Assembly (NCBI GenBank): GCA_963845495.1
Contig: CAWJTH010000066.1
Coordinates: 1-64,000, forward strand
Direction: 5' to 3'
Length of the DNA stretch: 64,000 nucleotides
Source: JAZKFT01 sp963845495
Lineage (GTDB): Bacteria > Bacteroidota > Bacteroidia > Chitinophagales > Chitinophagaceae
Shown one piece after another: positions 32,661 through 41,971 of the stretch (position 1 is its first letter; every line of letters begins with the position of its first letter). The position numbers and the translations under genes are program-made. The notes under the pieces were generated by a model. That model was given only the letters and a program-made list of their open reading frames with translations, had not been told where the DNA came from and searched no databases.

Positions 32661-34166
32661 TTACCAAACCGGCATGCTTACCCAATTGTGACCGTCTCGG
32701 GCAATCAAACCTTCTGAATCTTCTGGGCCCCAACTGTCTGGGGCATAGTTCGGAAAGTTTACCGGCACACGGCTTTCCCATGTTTCAATAATCGGCATTA
32801 CAATTTTCCAAGCTGCTTCCACTTGGTCGGCACGCATAAATTGGGTGGCGTTGCCTTCCATAATATCCAACAATAAGGTTTCGTACGCTTCCGGTTCTTT
32901 ATCTTTAAATTCTTCTTTGTAATTGAATGTCATTTCAACAGGATTTAGCGTCATCGATTGGCCCGGCCTTTTGGCTTGAAAACGGATCCTGATATCCATT
33001 GCTGGCTGAATAGTGATAGTTAAACGATTGCTGCGCCAGGTTTCTGCTGCTTCCGATGGGAATGCATAATGCGGAGCATCCTTAAAATCAACCGTAATAA
33101 TGGTAGTTTTTTGGTGAAGATATTTTCCCGTACGTACATAAATAGGAACGCCTTGCCAACGCCAATTGTCGACAAAAAACTTGACAGCCGCAAAAGTTTC
33201 AGTAGTTGATTGTGGATTTACCTTGTCTTCTTCGCGATAACCTTTTACTTTATTGCCTTTTATCCAGCCTGGGCCGTATTGGCCGCGAACGGCGTAACTG
33301 GCAACTTCTTCATTTTTAATTTTGCGGATGGCATTCAACACGTCCACTTTTTTGTTACGGATTTCGTTGGCGTCAAAATTTACCGGAGCTTCCATACAAA
33401 TCATGCAAACCAATTGCAAAATATGGTTTTGCACCATATCCCGCAAAGCGCCGCTCCTTTCATAATAATCGGCACGACCCTCTAAACCAACCGTTTCTGA
33501 AGCGGTAATTTGGATATGTTCTATATAATTGCGGTTCCAAATCGGTTCAAATAAAGTATTTGCAAACCGCAGCGCCAAAATGTTCTGCACGGCTTCTTTA
33601 CCTAAATAGTGATCAATGCGGTAAATCTGTTCTTCATCGAACATGCTCATTAACAGCTTATTAAGTTCTTGGGCGCTTTTTAAATCGTGGCCGAAAGGTT
33701 TTTCTACTACAATCCTAACATTGTGCTTGTCTTTGCACAAATTTAGTTTGCCCAAGTTGGTAGCAATTTGCGGCACCAATTGCGGAGCAACCGACAAGTA
33801 AAAAATTACGTTTGGATGTAGGTTCCATTCTTTTTCCTTGGCCGCAACCATGTCGGTTATTTGGTTATAATCTGATTCTTTTCCTACGTCTAACGATTGA
33901 TAGGCCATTTTTTGGGTAAATTCTTCCCAATGACCGTTTTCTTGTCCTTTGCGGCGGCTAAATTCATCGATTCCCTTTTTTAAATGTTCGGCAAAGCTTT
34001 CGTTGGTGTATGGCGACCGGCCAACACCTACCACAAAAAACTGTTCTGGCATGTAGCCATCTAAAAACAAATTATAAAGTGCGGGGGTAAGCTTGCGGAA
34101 ATTAAGATCGCCGCTTCCACCAAATATATAAATAAGCGATGCTGGGGGTTTTACTATTGAAGGCAT
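32661..34166 (-). CDS. zwf: Glucose-6-phosphate 1-dehydrogenase
   Basis: 501 residues. Ile-Phe-Gly-Gly-Ser-Gly-Asp-Leu near the N-terminus is the NADP-binding turn. Arg-Ile-Asp-His-Tyr-Leu-Gly-Lys-Glu-Ala-Val-Gln-Asn is the substrate-binding and catalytic signature (catalytic His downstream in Gln-Asn-His-Ile-Leu-Gln). Catalyses the first, NADPH-yielding step of the oxidative pentose phosphate pathway. Flanked by gnd upstream and pgl downstream on the same strand with about 115-base gaps that hold inverted repeats, so the operon may be interrupted by hairpins. Confidence 0.97.
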   Translation of the reverse strand: MPSIVKPPASLIYIFGGSGDLNFRKLTPALYNLFLDGYMPEQFFVVGVGRSPYTNESFAEHLKKGIDEFSRRKGQENGHWEEFTQKMAYQSLDVGKESDYNQITDMVAAKEKEWNLHPNVIFYLSVAPQLVPQIATNLGKLNLCKDKHNVRIVVEKPFGHDLKSAQELNKLLMSMFDEEQIYRIDHYLGKEAVQNILALRFANTLFEPIWNRNYIEHIQITASETVGLEGRADYYERSGALRDMVQNHILQLVCMICMEAPVNFDANEIRNKKVDVLNAIRKIKNEEVASYAVRGQYGPGWIKGNKVKGYREEDKVNPQSTTETFAAVKFFVDNWRWQGVPIYVRTGKYLHQKTTIITVDFKDAPHYAFPSEAAETWRSNRLTITIQPAMDIRIRFQAKRPGQSMTLNPVEMTFNYKEEFKDKEPEAYETLLLDIMEGNATQFMRADQVEAAWKIVMPIIETWESRVPVNFPNYAPDSWGPEDSEGLIARDGHNWVSMPVW

Positions 34167-34202
34167 AATCTTTTGATTTAAAAAAAATATAAGAAACGAA
34201 AA

Positions 34203-34272
34203 AGTAATTAGGTAAATAGGTAATTGAGTAACTAGGCCAAAAAATTACTTATTTACCTATTTACTAATTACT
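34203..34272. repeat. GTAAAT/GTAATT inverted repeat, copy 3
   Basis: Left arm 34203-34231 and right arm 34245-34272 are imperfect reverse complements made of AGTAATTAG, GTAAATAGG and GTAATTGAG words. It follows the gnd stop on the minus strand. Confidence 0.8.
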
Positions 34273-34277
34273 GGTTT

Positions 34278-35693
34278 TTATTCCCACTCAGTATGAAAAA
34301 TACCTGGTTTATCAATTCGTTGATAAGTATGGGCGCCAAAAAAATCACGTTGCGCTTGCAATAAATTAATCGGCATCCTTTCGTTGGTGTAGTTGTCGAA
34401 ATAAGTAAGCGCTGCGCAAAGTGCGGTTGCGCCAATGCCATTTTGCAAGGCATCGGTTGCCACTAAACGCAAATCGTGTACATTGGCTTTCAATTCGTTA
34501 GACATTTTTTCGTCCAACAAAATATTGCTTAATTGAGGATTGGCTTGATAAGCTGCATAAAATGTTTCCAACAAAACCGAGCGGATAATGCAACCTCCAC
34601 GCCAAACTTTTACGGCATCTTGCATAGGAATATCCATTTTCATATCAGCCGAAGCATGCGTTAACATGGCCAAACCTTGTGCATAACAAAGAATAATAGA
34701 CGCAAATAAAGCGCTGCCAATTTGTGCAATCATTTTTTCTTTATCGCCTTCAAAATGAGCAGGAACCGCAGGTTGATACATTTCATGCGCCTTAATTCTC
34801 TCATCTTTAAAAGCACTTACGGTACGCATGGCAACGGCCATATCAATATTTGGGATGGCAACGCCAAGGTTCATCGCTTCTTGGCTCGTCCATTTTCCGG
34901 TTCCTTTTGAACCAGCTTTATCTAAAATTTTATCTACCAAAAATCCATCACCACCATCATCTTTTTTAGTGAAGATTTGAGCGGTAATTTCTATCAAATA
35001 AGATTTTAACGGGCCTTCGTTCCATTTTGCAAAAACCTCATGCAAAGCGTCGTTATCCAGTCCCAGCCTGCGTTTTAAGATATCATAAGTTTCGCTAATC
35101 AATTGCATAATGGCATATTCAATACCATTGTGTACCATTTTTACATAATGGCCGGCGGCATCTTTACCCATGTAAGCTACGCACGGTTCGCCATTTACTT
35201 TGGCAGAAATGGCTTCCAAAACGGGCTTTACTTCGTTCCAAGCTTCCACATCGCCGCCTGGCATAATGGCCGGACCGCTACGTGCACCGCTTTCGCCACC
35301 ACTAACACCCATCCCCATAAAATGGAAGCCTTTTTCTTCCACATATTTTACACGGCGCAGCGTATCTGCAAAATAAGAATTGCCCCCATCAATTACAATA
35401 TCACCTTTTTCTAAAAAAGGCAACACGCTTTCGATCACATCATCCACTGGTTTGCCGGCCGGTACCAGCATAATCATTTTACGTGGCGTTTTTAAACCTT
35501 GCACCATTTCTTCCATGGTGCCAACACCTTTAACGGTTGTGCCCGCCGTAGCTTTTGACTCAAGCGAACTTCCTTTTGCCAAATCTTTGTCAAAACCAAT
35601 CACGGCAAACCCATGGTCGGCCATGTTCAACAAAAGGTTTTGCCCCATTACGCCGAGGCCGATCATACCGAAATCATATTGCGTGCTTGCCAT
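34278..35693 (-). CDS. gnd: 6-phosphogluconate dehydrogenase, decarboxylating
   Basis: 471 residues from the ATG at 35693; a frame opening at 35744 adds residues that have no family match. Ile-Gly-Leu-Gly-Val-Met-Gly-Gln-Asn at the N-terminus binds NADP. Gly-Met-Gly-Val-Ser-Gly-Gly-Glu-Ser-Gly-Ala-Arg, Lys-Met-Val-His-Asn-Gly-Ile-Glu-Tyr (catalytic Lys) and Lys-Gly-Thr-Gly-Lys-Trp-Thr are the enzyme signatures. Converts 6-phosphogluconate to ribulose 5-phosphate with CO2 release. Long homodimeric form like E. coli Gnd. First gene of the gnd-zwf-pgl run. Confidence 0.97.
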   Translation of the reverse strand: MASTQYDFGMIGLGVMGQNLLLNMADHGFAVIGFDKDLAKGSSLESKATAGTTVKGVGTMEEMVQGLKTPRKMIMLVPAGKPVDDVIESVLPFLEKGDIVIDGGNSYFADTLRRVKYVEEKGFHFMGMGVSGGESGARSGPAIMPGGDVEAWNEVKPVLEAISAKVNGEPCVAYMGKDAAGHYVKMVHNGIEYAIMQLISETYDILKRRLGLDNDALHEVFAKWNEGPLKSYLIEITAQIFTKKDDGGDGFLVDKILDKAGSKGTGKWTSQEAMNLGVAIPNIDMAVAMRTVSAFKDERIKAHEMYQPAVPAHFEGDKEKMIAQIGSALFASIILCYAQGLAMLTHASADMKMDIPMQDAVKVWRGGCIIRSVLLETFYAAYQANPQLSNILLDEKMSNELKANVHDLRLVATDALQNGIGATALCAALTYFDNYTNERMPINLLQAQRDFFGAHTYQRIDKPGIFHTEWE

Positions 35694-35919
35694 AAAAAAA
35701 TTTTGTAATGAAAGCCTAAACAACCTATTGACTATAAAGTTCAAAAGTAACAGTTGGTTGTTTATGAATAAAAATTGTTTTGCATAAATATTAATAAATA
35801 ATTTATTTAAGGATAATTTTTGAAATTTTACTTAAAAAATATCCTGCCAATTGACAGCGTAAACCTTTGATATTTATCTTATTGCAAGTAAAACATACTA
35901 ATCTTTTACAATCGGCTTA

Positions 35920-38900
35920 TCAATCTTTTATTACTTTAACGATGTTCTCTTTGCCATTTATCAATGCTTTTAATTGATAAACCCCGTTGGCAAACATCGA
36001 TACATTCAATGATTCTTGTTGCATAAAACCAGTGCCGGTTACTTGTTGTTGCAGCAATAATTTGCCGGTAACATCGTACAGCATTATTTTTACTACACTG
36101 TTTGCGGTGGCTGAAAAAGCAAGCTGGAGCTTGGTTTTTACCGGATTTGGAAAAACCAACAAATCGCTTTTATCGCCAAAAACAATTGCCCTTGTTTCGC
36201 TGTAAGAAAAATGGCCGTCTTTGTCGATCAATTTAATGCGATAATAACGGATGCCCGATTTGTTGTTGGCATTATCTATAAACGAATAATTATTGATGGC
36301 AAGATTATTGGCAGTAACCGAGCCGATTTTTACAAACAAAACCGATGGCCCGCCCAAAGCCATTTCCACATCGTATTGTAACACATTTTGTTCGTTGGCA
36401 GTTGCCCAATTTAATTGCACATCGTTGTTAACCAACTTATTAGCAGAAAAAGAAAGCCATTGTGCGGGTAGGGCAAGATTTTGTGTTGTCCCGTCATTCA
36501 GCCAAAATTCTGAAAAATTATTTACGCTAAATTCAGCATAATAACCTTGCGCATACGGCACTTTTTTTACGGTTGTGCTGGGCAAAAAGCTAAAACTGCC
36601 GGTATTGTCGTCGGCCAACGTACCGTTTTCTTTGCTATTGTCCGCATCATCGTATTTTGTAATACCAAGTTTTGTGTAATCTGCCGGAGGCGTGCAGGCT
36701 GTGCAACCCGTTGCGTTGCGCAACGCTTCCACTTCTTTGTCTAAAAAATAAAACCTTACCGTAACAGGTGCAGCGGTGGTTGTGGTTGCGGGTTGTATGG
36801 TAATATTCCTATCAGCATAATACTGTTTACCATCATTTCTAACAGCGGCATTATTTATCCAAGCTTTTGTGGCCGTGCTGCCAAGCGTATTATTATTTGG
36901 TAAAATACTAGTAATCAATTGATTATTATCAATAAAATCAATTTGATTATTGCCGCTTACATTTTGTGTTATTATGTTTGAGCTATTGCCAGCATTATCG
37001 AAAATATCAAAAGCCTTATCATAAATATGGATATCGTCTATCGCAATTCCTTCATAATCGGTTCCAATATCTGAAGTTAACACGAAACGCAACCGAAGGT
37101 TATCATATTTTGGAAGTGCGATTGTCGCTACGTGCCAATTGGTTTTTGCGCTATCCCAAGTGTTGTTATTGGCATTATTGTACCAGTTTGTACCTTGTCC
37201 GGCTGCGCCCAATTTTATCCAGTTTATGCCATCGGTGCTATATTCCAGCGAAGCTGTGTCGCAAACATCGGGGCGGCAATATTCTATTTTATAGGCCATC
37301 GCAAAACTGAGCGTTGGGTTGGTTAACGCAGCCACATTAAAACACGGCGAATAAAGGTAACTCTGCTCCTCATCGTTATAATCGCCAGTAAGATTTGTTT
37401 TCCAAGCATGTGTGCCGCTTGCCGCCGTTTTTATATTAAAACTTTGCGGCAAACCATATTGCCAACTGCTATTTTTTCCACCCGTATAAAAATTGCCGTT
37501 ATCCGTTTCAAAATCTTGAAAATAAGGAAAGCTGGCAATGGTAGGAACTGTTGTAATTTGTACAGAAGTGGTATCGTTTCCACGGTATTCATCCGCTGTA
37601 TCACTTACCCAAACTTTTATGTTATGTTGACCATTGGCGGTTAAATCCGCCGTATGTGTAAATGTATATAACTCATTGCCGCACAGGTTATTATAGCCGC
37701 CCACGCAAGGCACGTATTCGGTATAAATTGTGCCACCATCCACTTGTAAATTAACCGGAATATTAGTACCGCCGCTATTTGCAATGGTAGATGAAACATA
37801 AACCGTAACAGGCGTTGCAGACACAGTACTACAATTATTGGGAGCCGTTGGCGATTGCAGGGAAACGGCAAAATCGCGGGTTACTTTGTATAATTGAATG
37901 TCATCCAACGATATACCGCCATAATGTTCATTGTCGCCCATGCCCAAAATACTATTTTGGCCAAAGCGGATTTGTGCCGAACTCGAAATTTGATAAGGCG
38001 TATTGATATAAGTTTTGGTAAGATTTAATGATTTGATGGGATACCAAACGCCATCTTGCATCGGCTGGTTGTCATAAGCCTGATATTGGCCCAATTTTAC
38101 CCAAGGTGCATTTTCGTTTGGCCTAAACCAAATATAATTATCGCCGCCTGGCAATTGAAAACTACCATGGGTTTTAAAATAAAGATCCATCCGCAGTTCA
38201 TCGGTATTGGAATAATTGGAGAGATTGAAAGTGCCCAATGCATAATTGGTGCTGCCTCCGGCAATGTATTGATTTACGTCGATGGTTAAAGCATTATTGC
38301 CGCTTCGGGCAATGCCTGCGTCAACAAAAGTGCGGATCCGCCCAGCGGTTGTATTGGTTGAAAAATCCCAACGATCCAACGAATCTAAACCAACAATGTT
38401 GGCATTATAAGCTTTAGCCGGTGCCGCATCAAAATTTTCGATGTGTGGTGTTGACAAATCAATTGGACTGTTGGCCAATTGTTTAATGGTGCTGCGCAAA
38501 GTATCATTTGCTGAAATCGGATCAGTAGCGTTATTTTTTACTATTGCGGTAATAATATAAGTGCTTGGCAAGGAAAGGTCAACAGCCGGAAAACTATACG
38601 TAGCGGTACTTCCACCAGCAATAGTTGTTGAAATATGTTGGGACATAAAAGTCCCACCGTTTATGTTGTACAACACATCAAAATTGCTGATCGGAATAAC
38701 ATCTAAGTTTTTTACTCGAACCGTTACAATTGTATTCGGGGTAAGTGCGGTGGAAGTAAATTGCCTTCCGGTAATTGGGCTAGCGATGGAATCCAATTTT
38801 AAATCGCCACTACTAATGCCCAATGTACAGCCACCAACATTGGGTTGATAGGCTTGCCCATCGGTTCGTTTTCCAAAAAGCCCACCCTTTCTTGGCCGCA

Positions 38901-41271
38901 TGGCAAACCAATAAACCGAATCTTTATTCAACCCCGAAACGATAAACGAATCTGCCGTAGTGATGCCGATCGAAACCATGTCCGGCCCTTGTTTCATTTG
39001 TATTTCATAATCATCGGCACCGTTTACCGCAGGCCACTTTATTTTGCAATAGCCTTCGCATTGTTCGGCTGTTGGCGCAAACGAAAAATTGACGGGATCC
39101 ATAATTGAAAAAGCAGGCGTGGTATAAGTAAACGAAGTGCCGTTTTCTGAGATACGTAGCCTAGCTTTTGAAGTTGGGGTTATGGTTGTGGGAATCGACC
39201 AACCATAAGCTGGATCTGTACCTGCAATGCTGGATGTTATATTATTCCAGGTTGCACCACTATCAACCGAATATTCCAAAGTCCGCAGGTTGTTGGGTGT
39301 TCCGTAATCATACCAATAAACACCTATTAAATCGCCCGGCGAATATGTATCGTTTGCAAAAGGCACGCCGATATGCAAGCCTTGAGTTAAAAGATCGTAT
39401 GATACAACGTAGGCCTGCAAAGGATTTACGTTAATAGCAGTTCCTTTTATACGGATAGTATAATTGCCCGCTACAGGATTATTGATGACTACCTGTTCGT
39501 TGTTATTGAAGTGATCTACGCCGGTTGTTGATGCATTGGCCACATTGGCAGGCAAAGTATCTAATATTTGAGGATAAACGATGTTGTTAGACGGATCAAT
39601 AACCTCTAAATCTAAATCGTTTACCAAAGCATGGCTGGCAAAAGCCGCGGCGGCGGGATCGTGCCAATAAACCAAAACTTTTAATTGCCCTATGCCAGCA
39701 GGAACCGCAATCGTTTGATTTTGAACACTTCCCGTACCAATGCTGTCGAGATAATAATGATTGTTGTGTAAAATATCCAAACTTCTTTCTACGTTCAACA
39801 GGCCATGTCCGGTACTAAAATCAATACCAGTGTTACCAATGTCCATTGCGCCGTTCATTAAAATATTTTTAATCAAATCGCTTTTGGGGTTGGCACCCGC
39901 ATGTGTTTTTCGATATTGTTCAACCAATAATGCCGCTGCCCCTGTTACTGCGGGGGCAGCTATGCTTGAACCATAATCTTGGGCATAGCCACCACCGTTT
40001 ATTGGTGAGATAGACCCTGCGTATCCCATCATGTCGGGTTTCAGGCGGCCATCGCTAAGCGGACCCGTGCTATTAAATTTGCTGGGGGTGTAATCGCCAT
40101 TTTCTTGGCCCACCGAAATAACATTTTTGGCACTTTGGTAACCGCTTAATACCGTACCGTAAGCAAATGGATAATTGCCGACTTGCTGATTTCCGCTATT
40201 GCCAGCTGCAAAAACATTCAACAATTCAGGATATTGAAATGCTTGAAGATCCAACGATCTGCTGTACAAGTCATAACCACCAAAATAATTTGGGTCGTCA
40301 TAATCAACACCATAACTGTTGTTGGTGGCAACCATGCCAAAATCGTTAATGTAAGTGCCCGCATTTTGCCAAATCCGGCTAAATAATTGACTTACAATTT
40401 TAGCAGAAGGAGCGGCACCACGGCTCAAAAAGCGGTTGATTCCTGCCCCAGCCATCGTTCCAGCCACGTGTGTATCGTGTTCGTTGTATTGAAAACCAGA
40501 GCGATCTGTAACGCGGTCCATTAAATCAATATGGTCAGAAGGGTTTCCATCATCGCCAATACCAATCGTTACACCTGCACCGCTTAAGCCATAACCGCCC
40601 AAGTTTGTTGGTGCCGCAGCAATGCTATTGTAGGAATACTCACGACTATAATTGTCTAAGTTTTTGTCTTTTAAATGGGCTGGTTCCAGCCATTCTACAA
40701 AAGGGATGGCAGCTAGTTTGCTAATATTTTCAACGTTTGTTTGGCATTGTAGCACCGCATCATTTTCCATAAAATTGGGTACAATGGTAAAACCGCTATC
40801 TGCCATTATTTGCTTTGCCAAACTAATATTGATTCCCTCGTTTATTTTAACCAGTATATTTTGCTTGCCGCTTTTTTGTAAATTATTATATTTAAACAAA
40901 AGCAATTGTGGGCTAATTTTATTTTGGGGCGATAAAAAAGCAATGGATTGAACATTCAATTGTTGCAGGCTATTTTTGTCCAGTTCGTTGGTAAGCGAAG
41001 CGGAATAAGCATTGGGCGGAATAAATCCATGCAATAAAATACCTTGCCTTTGCATTTGGTCTTTTATAGCCTTGGTAACTGGCCCATTAAATTGAAGGAT
41101 AACAAAGTGTTTGTTGTCTATCATTTTTTGTTGATGCCAAAAACCATTGATATTCAACGTATTAATATCTTGTATTTGCTGCTTACCACTTTTACCCAAC
41201 GGCAAAAAATGCTGTGCAATTGAAATAGGCACAATGGCAATACAAGTTAAAAAAGAAAAAAGTTTTTTCAT
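35920..41271 (-). CDS. Giant subtilisin-family serine protease with type IX secretion signal
   Basis: 1783 residues. Signal peptide (about 1-19), prodomain-like region to about 215, then an S8 catalytic domain. Asp240/241 is in Gly-Ile-Gly-Asp-Asp-Gly, His268 in His-Asp-Thr-His-Val-Ala-Gly-Thr, oxyanion Asn358 in Ala-Ala-Gly-Asn-Ser-Gly and Ser436 in Gly-Ser-Ser-Ile-Ala-Ala-Pro. A P/jelly-roll-like domain, fibronectin-like modules, and two MAM/concanavalin-like regions with Gly-Gly-Ile-Ser-Leu-Asp-Asp-Ile follow. The last 80 residues form a type A T9SS C-terminal domain: Val-Phe-Pro-Asn-Pro-Val, then Leu-Tyr-Asp-Val-Thr-Gly-Lys, ending Lys-Val-Ile-Lys-Asp. It should be secreted and surface-anchored or released. 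The triad is intact. Confidence 0.93.
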   Translation of the reverse strand: MKKLFSFLTCIAIVPISIAQHFLPLGKSGKQQIQDINTLNINGFWHQQKMIDNKHFVILQFNGPVTKAIKDQMQRQGILLHGFIPPNAYSASLTNELDKNSLQQLNVQSIAFLSPQNKISPQLLLFKYNNLQKSGKQNILVKINEGINISLAKQIMADSGFTIVPNFMENDAVLQCQTNVENISKLAAIPFVEWLEPAHLKDKNLDNYSREYSYNSIAAAPTNLGGYGLSGAGVTIGIGDDGNPSDHIDLMDRVTDRSGFQYNEHDTHVAGTMAGAGINRFLSRGAAPSAKIVSQLFSRIWQNAGTYINDFGMVATNNSYGVDYDDPNYFGGYDLYSRSLDLQAFQYPELLNVFAAGNSGNQQVGNYPFAYGTVLSGYQSAKNVISVGQENGDYTPSKFNSTGPLSDGRLKPDMMGYAGSISPINGGGYAQDYGSSIAAPAVTGAAALLVEQYRKTHAGANPKSDLIKNILMNGAMDIGNTGIDFSTGHGLLNVERSLDILHNNHYYLDSIGTGSVQNQTIAVPAGIGQLKVLVYWHDPAAAAFASHALVNDLDLEVIDPSNNIVYPQILDTLPANVANASTTGVDHFNNNEQVVINNPVAGNYTIRIKGTAINVNPLQAYVVSYDLLTQGLHIGVPFANDTYSPGDLIGVYWYDYGTPNNLRTLEYSVDSGATWNNITSSIAGTDPAYGWSIPTTITPTSKARLRISENGTSFTYTTPAFSIMDPVNFSFAPTAEQCEGYCKIKWPAVNGADDYEIQMKQGPDMVSIGITTADSFIVSGLNKDSVYWFAMRPRKGGLFGKRTDGQAYQPNVGGCTLGISSGDLKLDSIASPITGRQFTSTALTPNTIVTVRVKNLDVIPISNFDVLYNINGGTFMSQHISTTIAGGSTATYSFPAVDLSLPSTYIITAIVKNNATDPISANDTLRSTIKQLANSPIDLSTPHIENFDAAPAKAYNANIVGLDSLDRWDFSTNTTAGRIRTFVDAGIARSGNNALTIDVNQYIAGGSTNYALGTFNLSNYSNTDELRMDLYFKTHGSFQLPGGDNYIWFRPNENAPWVKLGQYQAYDNQPMQDGVWYPIKSLNLTKTYINTPYQISSSAQIRFGQNSILGMGDNEHYGGISLDDIQLYKVTRDFAVSLQSPTAPNNCSTVSATPVTVYVSSTIANSGGTNIPVNLQVDGGTIYTEYVPCVGGYNNLCGNELYTFTHTADLTANGQHNIKVWVSDTADEYRGNDTTSVQITTVPTIASFPYFQDFETDNGNFYTGGKNSSWQYGLPQSFNIKTAASGTHAWKTNLTGDYNDEEQSYLYSPCFNVAALTNPTLSFAMAYKIEYCRPDVCDTASLEYSTDGINWIKLGAAGQGTNWYNNANNNTWDSAKTNWHVATIALPKYDNLRLRFVLTSDIGTDYEGIAIDDIHIYDKAFDIFDNAGNSSNIITQNVSGNNQIDFIDNNQLITSILPNNNTLGSTATKAWINNAAVRNDGKQYYADRNITIQPATTTTAAPVTVRFYFLDKEVEALRNATGCTACTPPADYTKLGITKYDDADNSKENGTLADDNTGSFSFLPSTTVKKVPYAQGYYAEFSVNNFSEFWLNDGTTQNLALPAQWLSFSANKLVNNDVQLNWATANEQNVLQYDVEMALGGPSVLFVKIGSVTANNLAINNYSFIDNANNKSGIRYYRIKLIDKDGHFSYSETRAIVFGDKSDLLVFPNPVKTKLQLAFSATANSVVKIMLYDVTGKLLLQQQVTGTGFMQQESLNVSMFANGVYQLKALINGKENIVKVIKD

Positions 41272-41327
41272 TTTAGGCTTTGCAATTAGTCAACTTAATT
41301 TAAAATTACACAAAAACAAAATTCTAA

Positions 41328-41402
41328 AAATAAAAATCCAAATTCCAACAGATCCTATGTTCGATATGAACATTTAGGTTATTGGGATTTGGATTTTTAT
41401 TT
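41328..41402. repeat. TTTGGATTTT-type inverted repeat, TTTGGAATTT family
   Basis: 41328-41343 and 41387-41402 are exact 16-bp reverse complements; between them are ATTCCAAC and ATTGGG words shared with the copies at 18411 and 23876. Located between the carbonic-anhydrase-like stop and the protease start. Confidence 0.75.
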
Positions 41403-41423
41403 ATTGGTACTTATTACTTCAAT

Positions 41424-41936
41424 TTATTTAAACCAACTGCTGTACATTACATAATTATTCGCAATCCTATTTATTTCACCTTCAATTTTTTCCTGCGAAA
41501 CATCTTTTACTTTTTTAGCGGGAATACCGGCAAAAATACTACCCGCAGGTACGTGTGTGCCTTCCAGCAAAACCGCACCAGCGGCAATAATGCTGTTGCT
41601 TTCCACCACACAAGCATCCATAATTATTGCGCCCATGCCCACCAGCACATTGTCGTGCAAGGTACAACCATGCACAATAGCATGATGCCCGATACTAACG
41701 TTATTGCCAATTACTGTGGCATGTTTCAAATAAGTGCAATGGATGCAGGCTCCATCTTGCACGTTTACTTTATTGCCCATTTTAATACTGTTCACGTCGC
41801 CGCGGATAACTGAATTAAACCAAAAACTGCAATCTTCGCCGGTTTGCACATCGCCAACAATAGTGGCATTTTCGGCAATAAAATTATTTTGGCCAAAGGT
41901 TGGGGCAACGCCTTTTACGGGGAGGATGATGGGCAT
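41424..41936 (-). CDS. Gamma carbonic anhydrase family protein
   Basis: 170 residues of left-handed beta-helix hexapeptide repeats (Ile-Val-Gly-Asp-Val, Cys-Ser-Phe-Trp-Phe-Asn-Ser-Val-Ile-Arg-Gly-Asp). Metal-site histidines are His66, His84 and His89 in Cys-Ile-His-Cys and Gly-His-His-Ala-Ile-Val-His-Gly. Members of the CaiE/YrdA/PaaY branch often bind zinc but show weak or no CO2 hydration. Function remains general: thioesterase-like or carbonic anhydrase. It is 35 bases downstream of the HNH gene on the same strand and could be read from the Septu promoter. Confidence 0.9.
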   Translation of the reverse strand: MPIILPVKGVAPTFGQNNFIAENATIVGDVQTGEDCSFWFNSVIRGDVNSIKMGNKVNVQDGACIHCTYLKHATVIGNNVSIGHHAIVHGCTLHDNVLVGMGAIIMDACVVESNSIIAAGAVLLEGTHVPAGSIFAGIPAKKVKDVSQEKIEGEINRIANNYVMYSSWFK

Positions 41937-41971
41937 TTAAAATATGAATTATGGATACAAATTAAAAAAAT

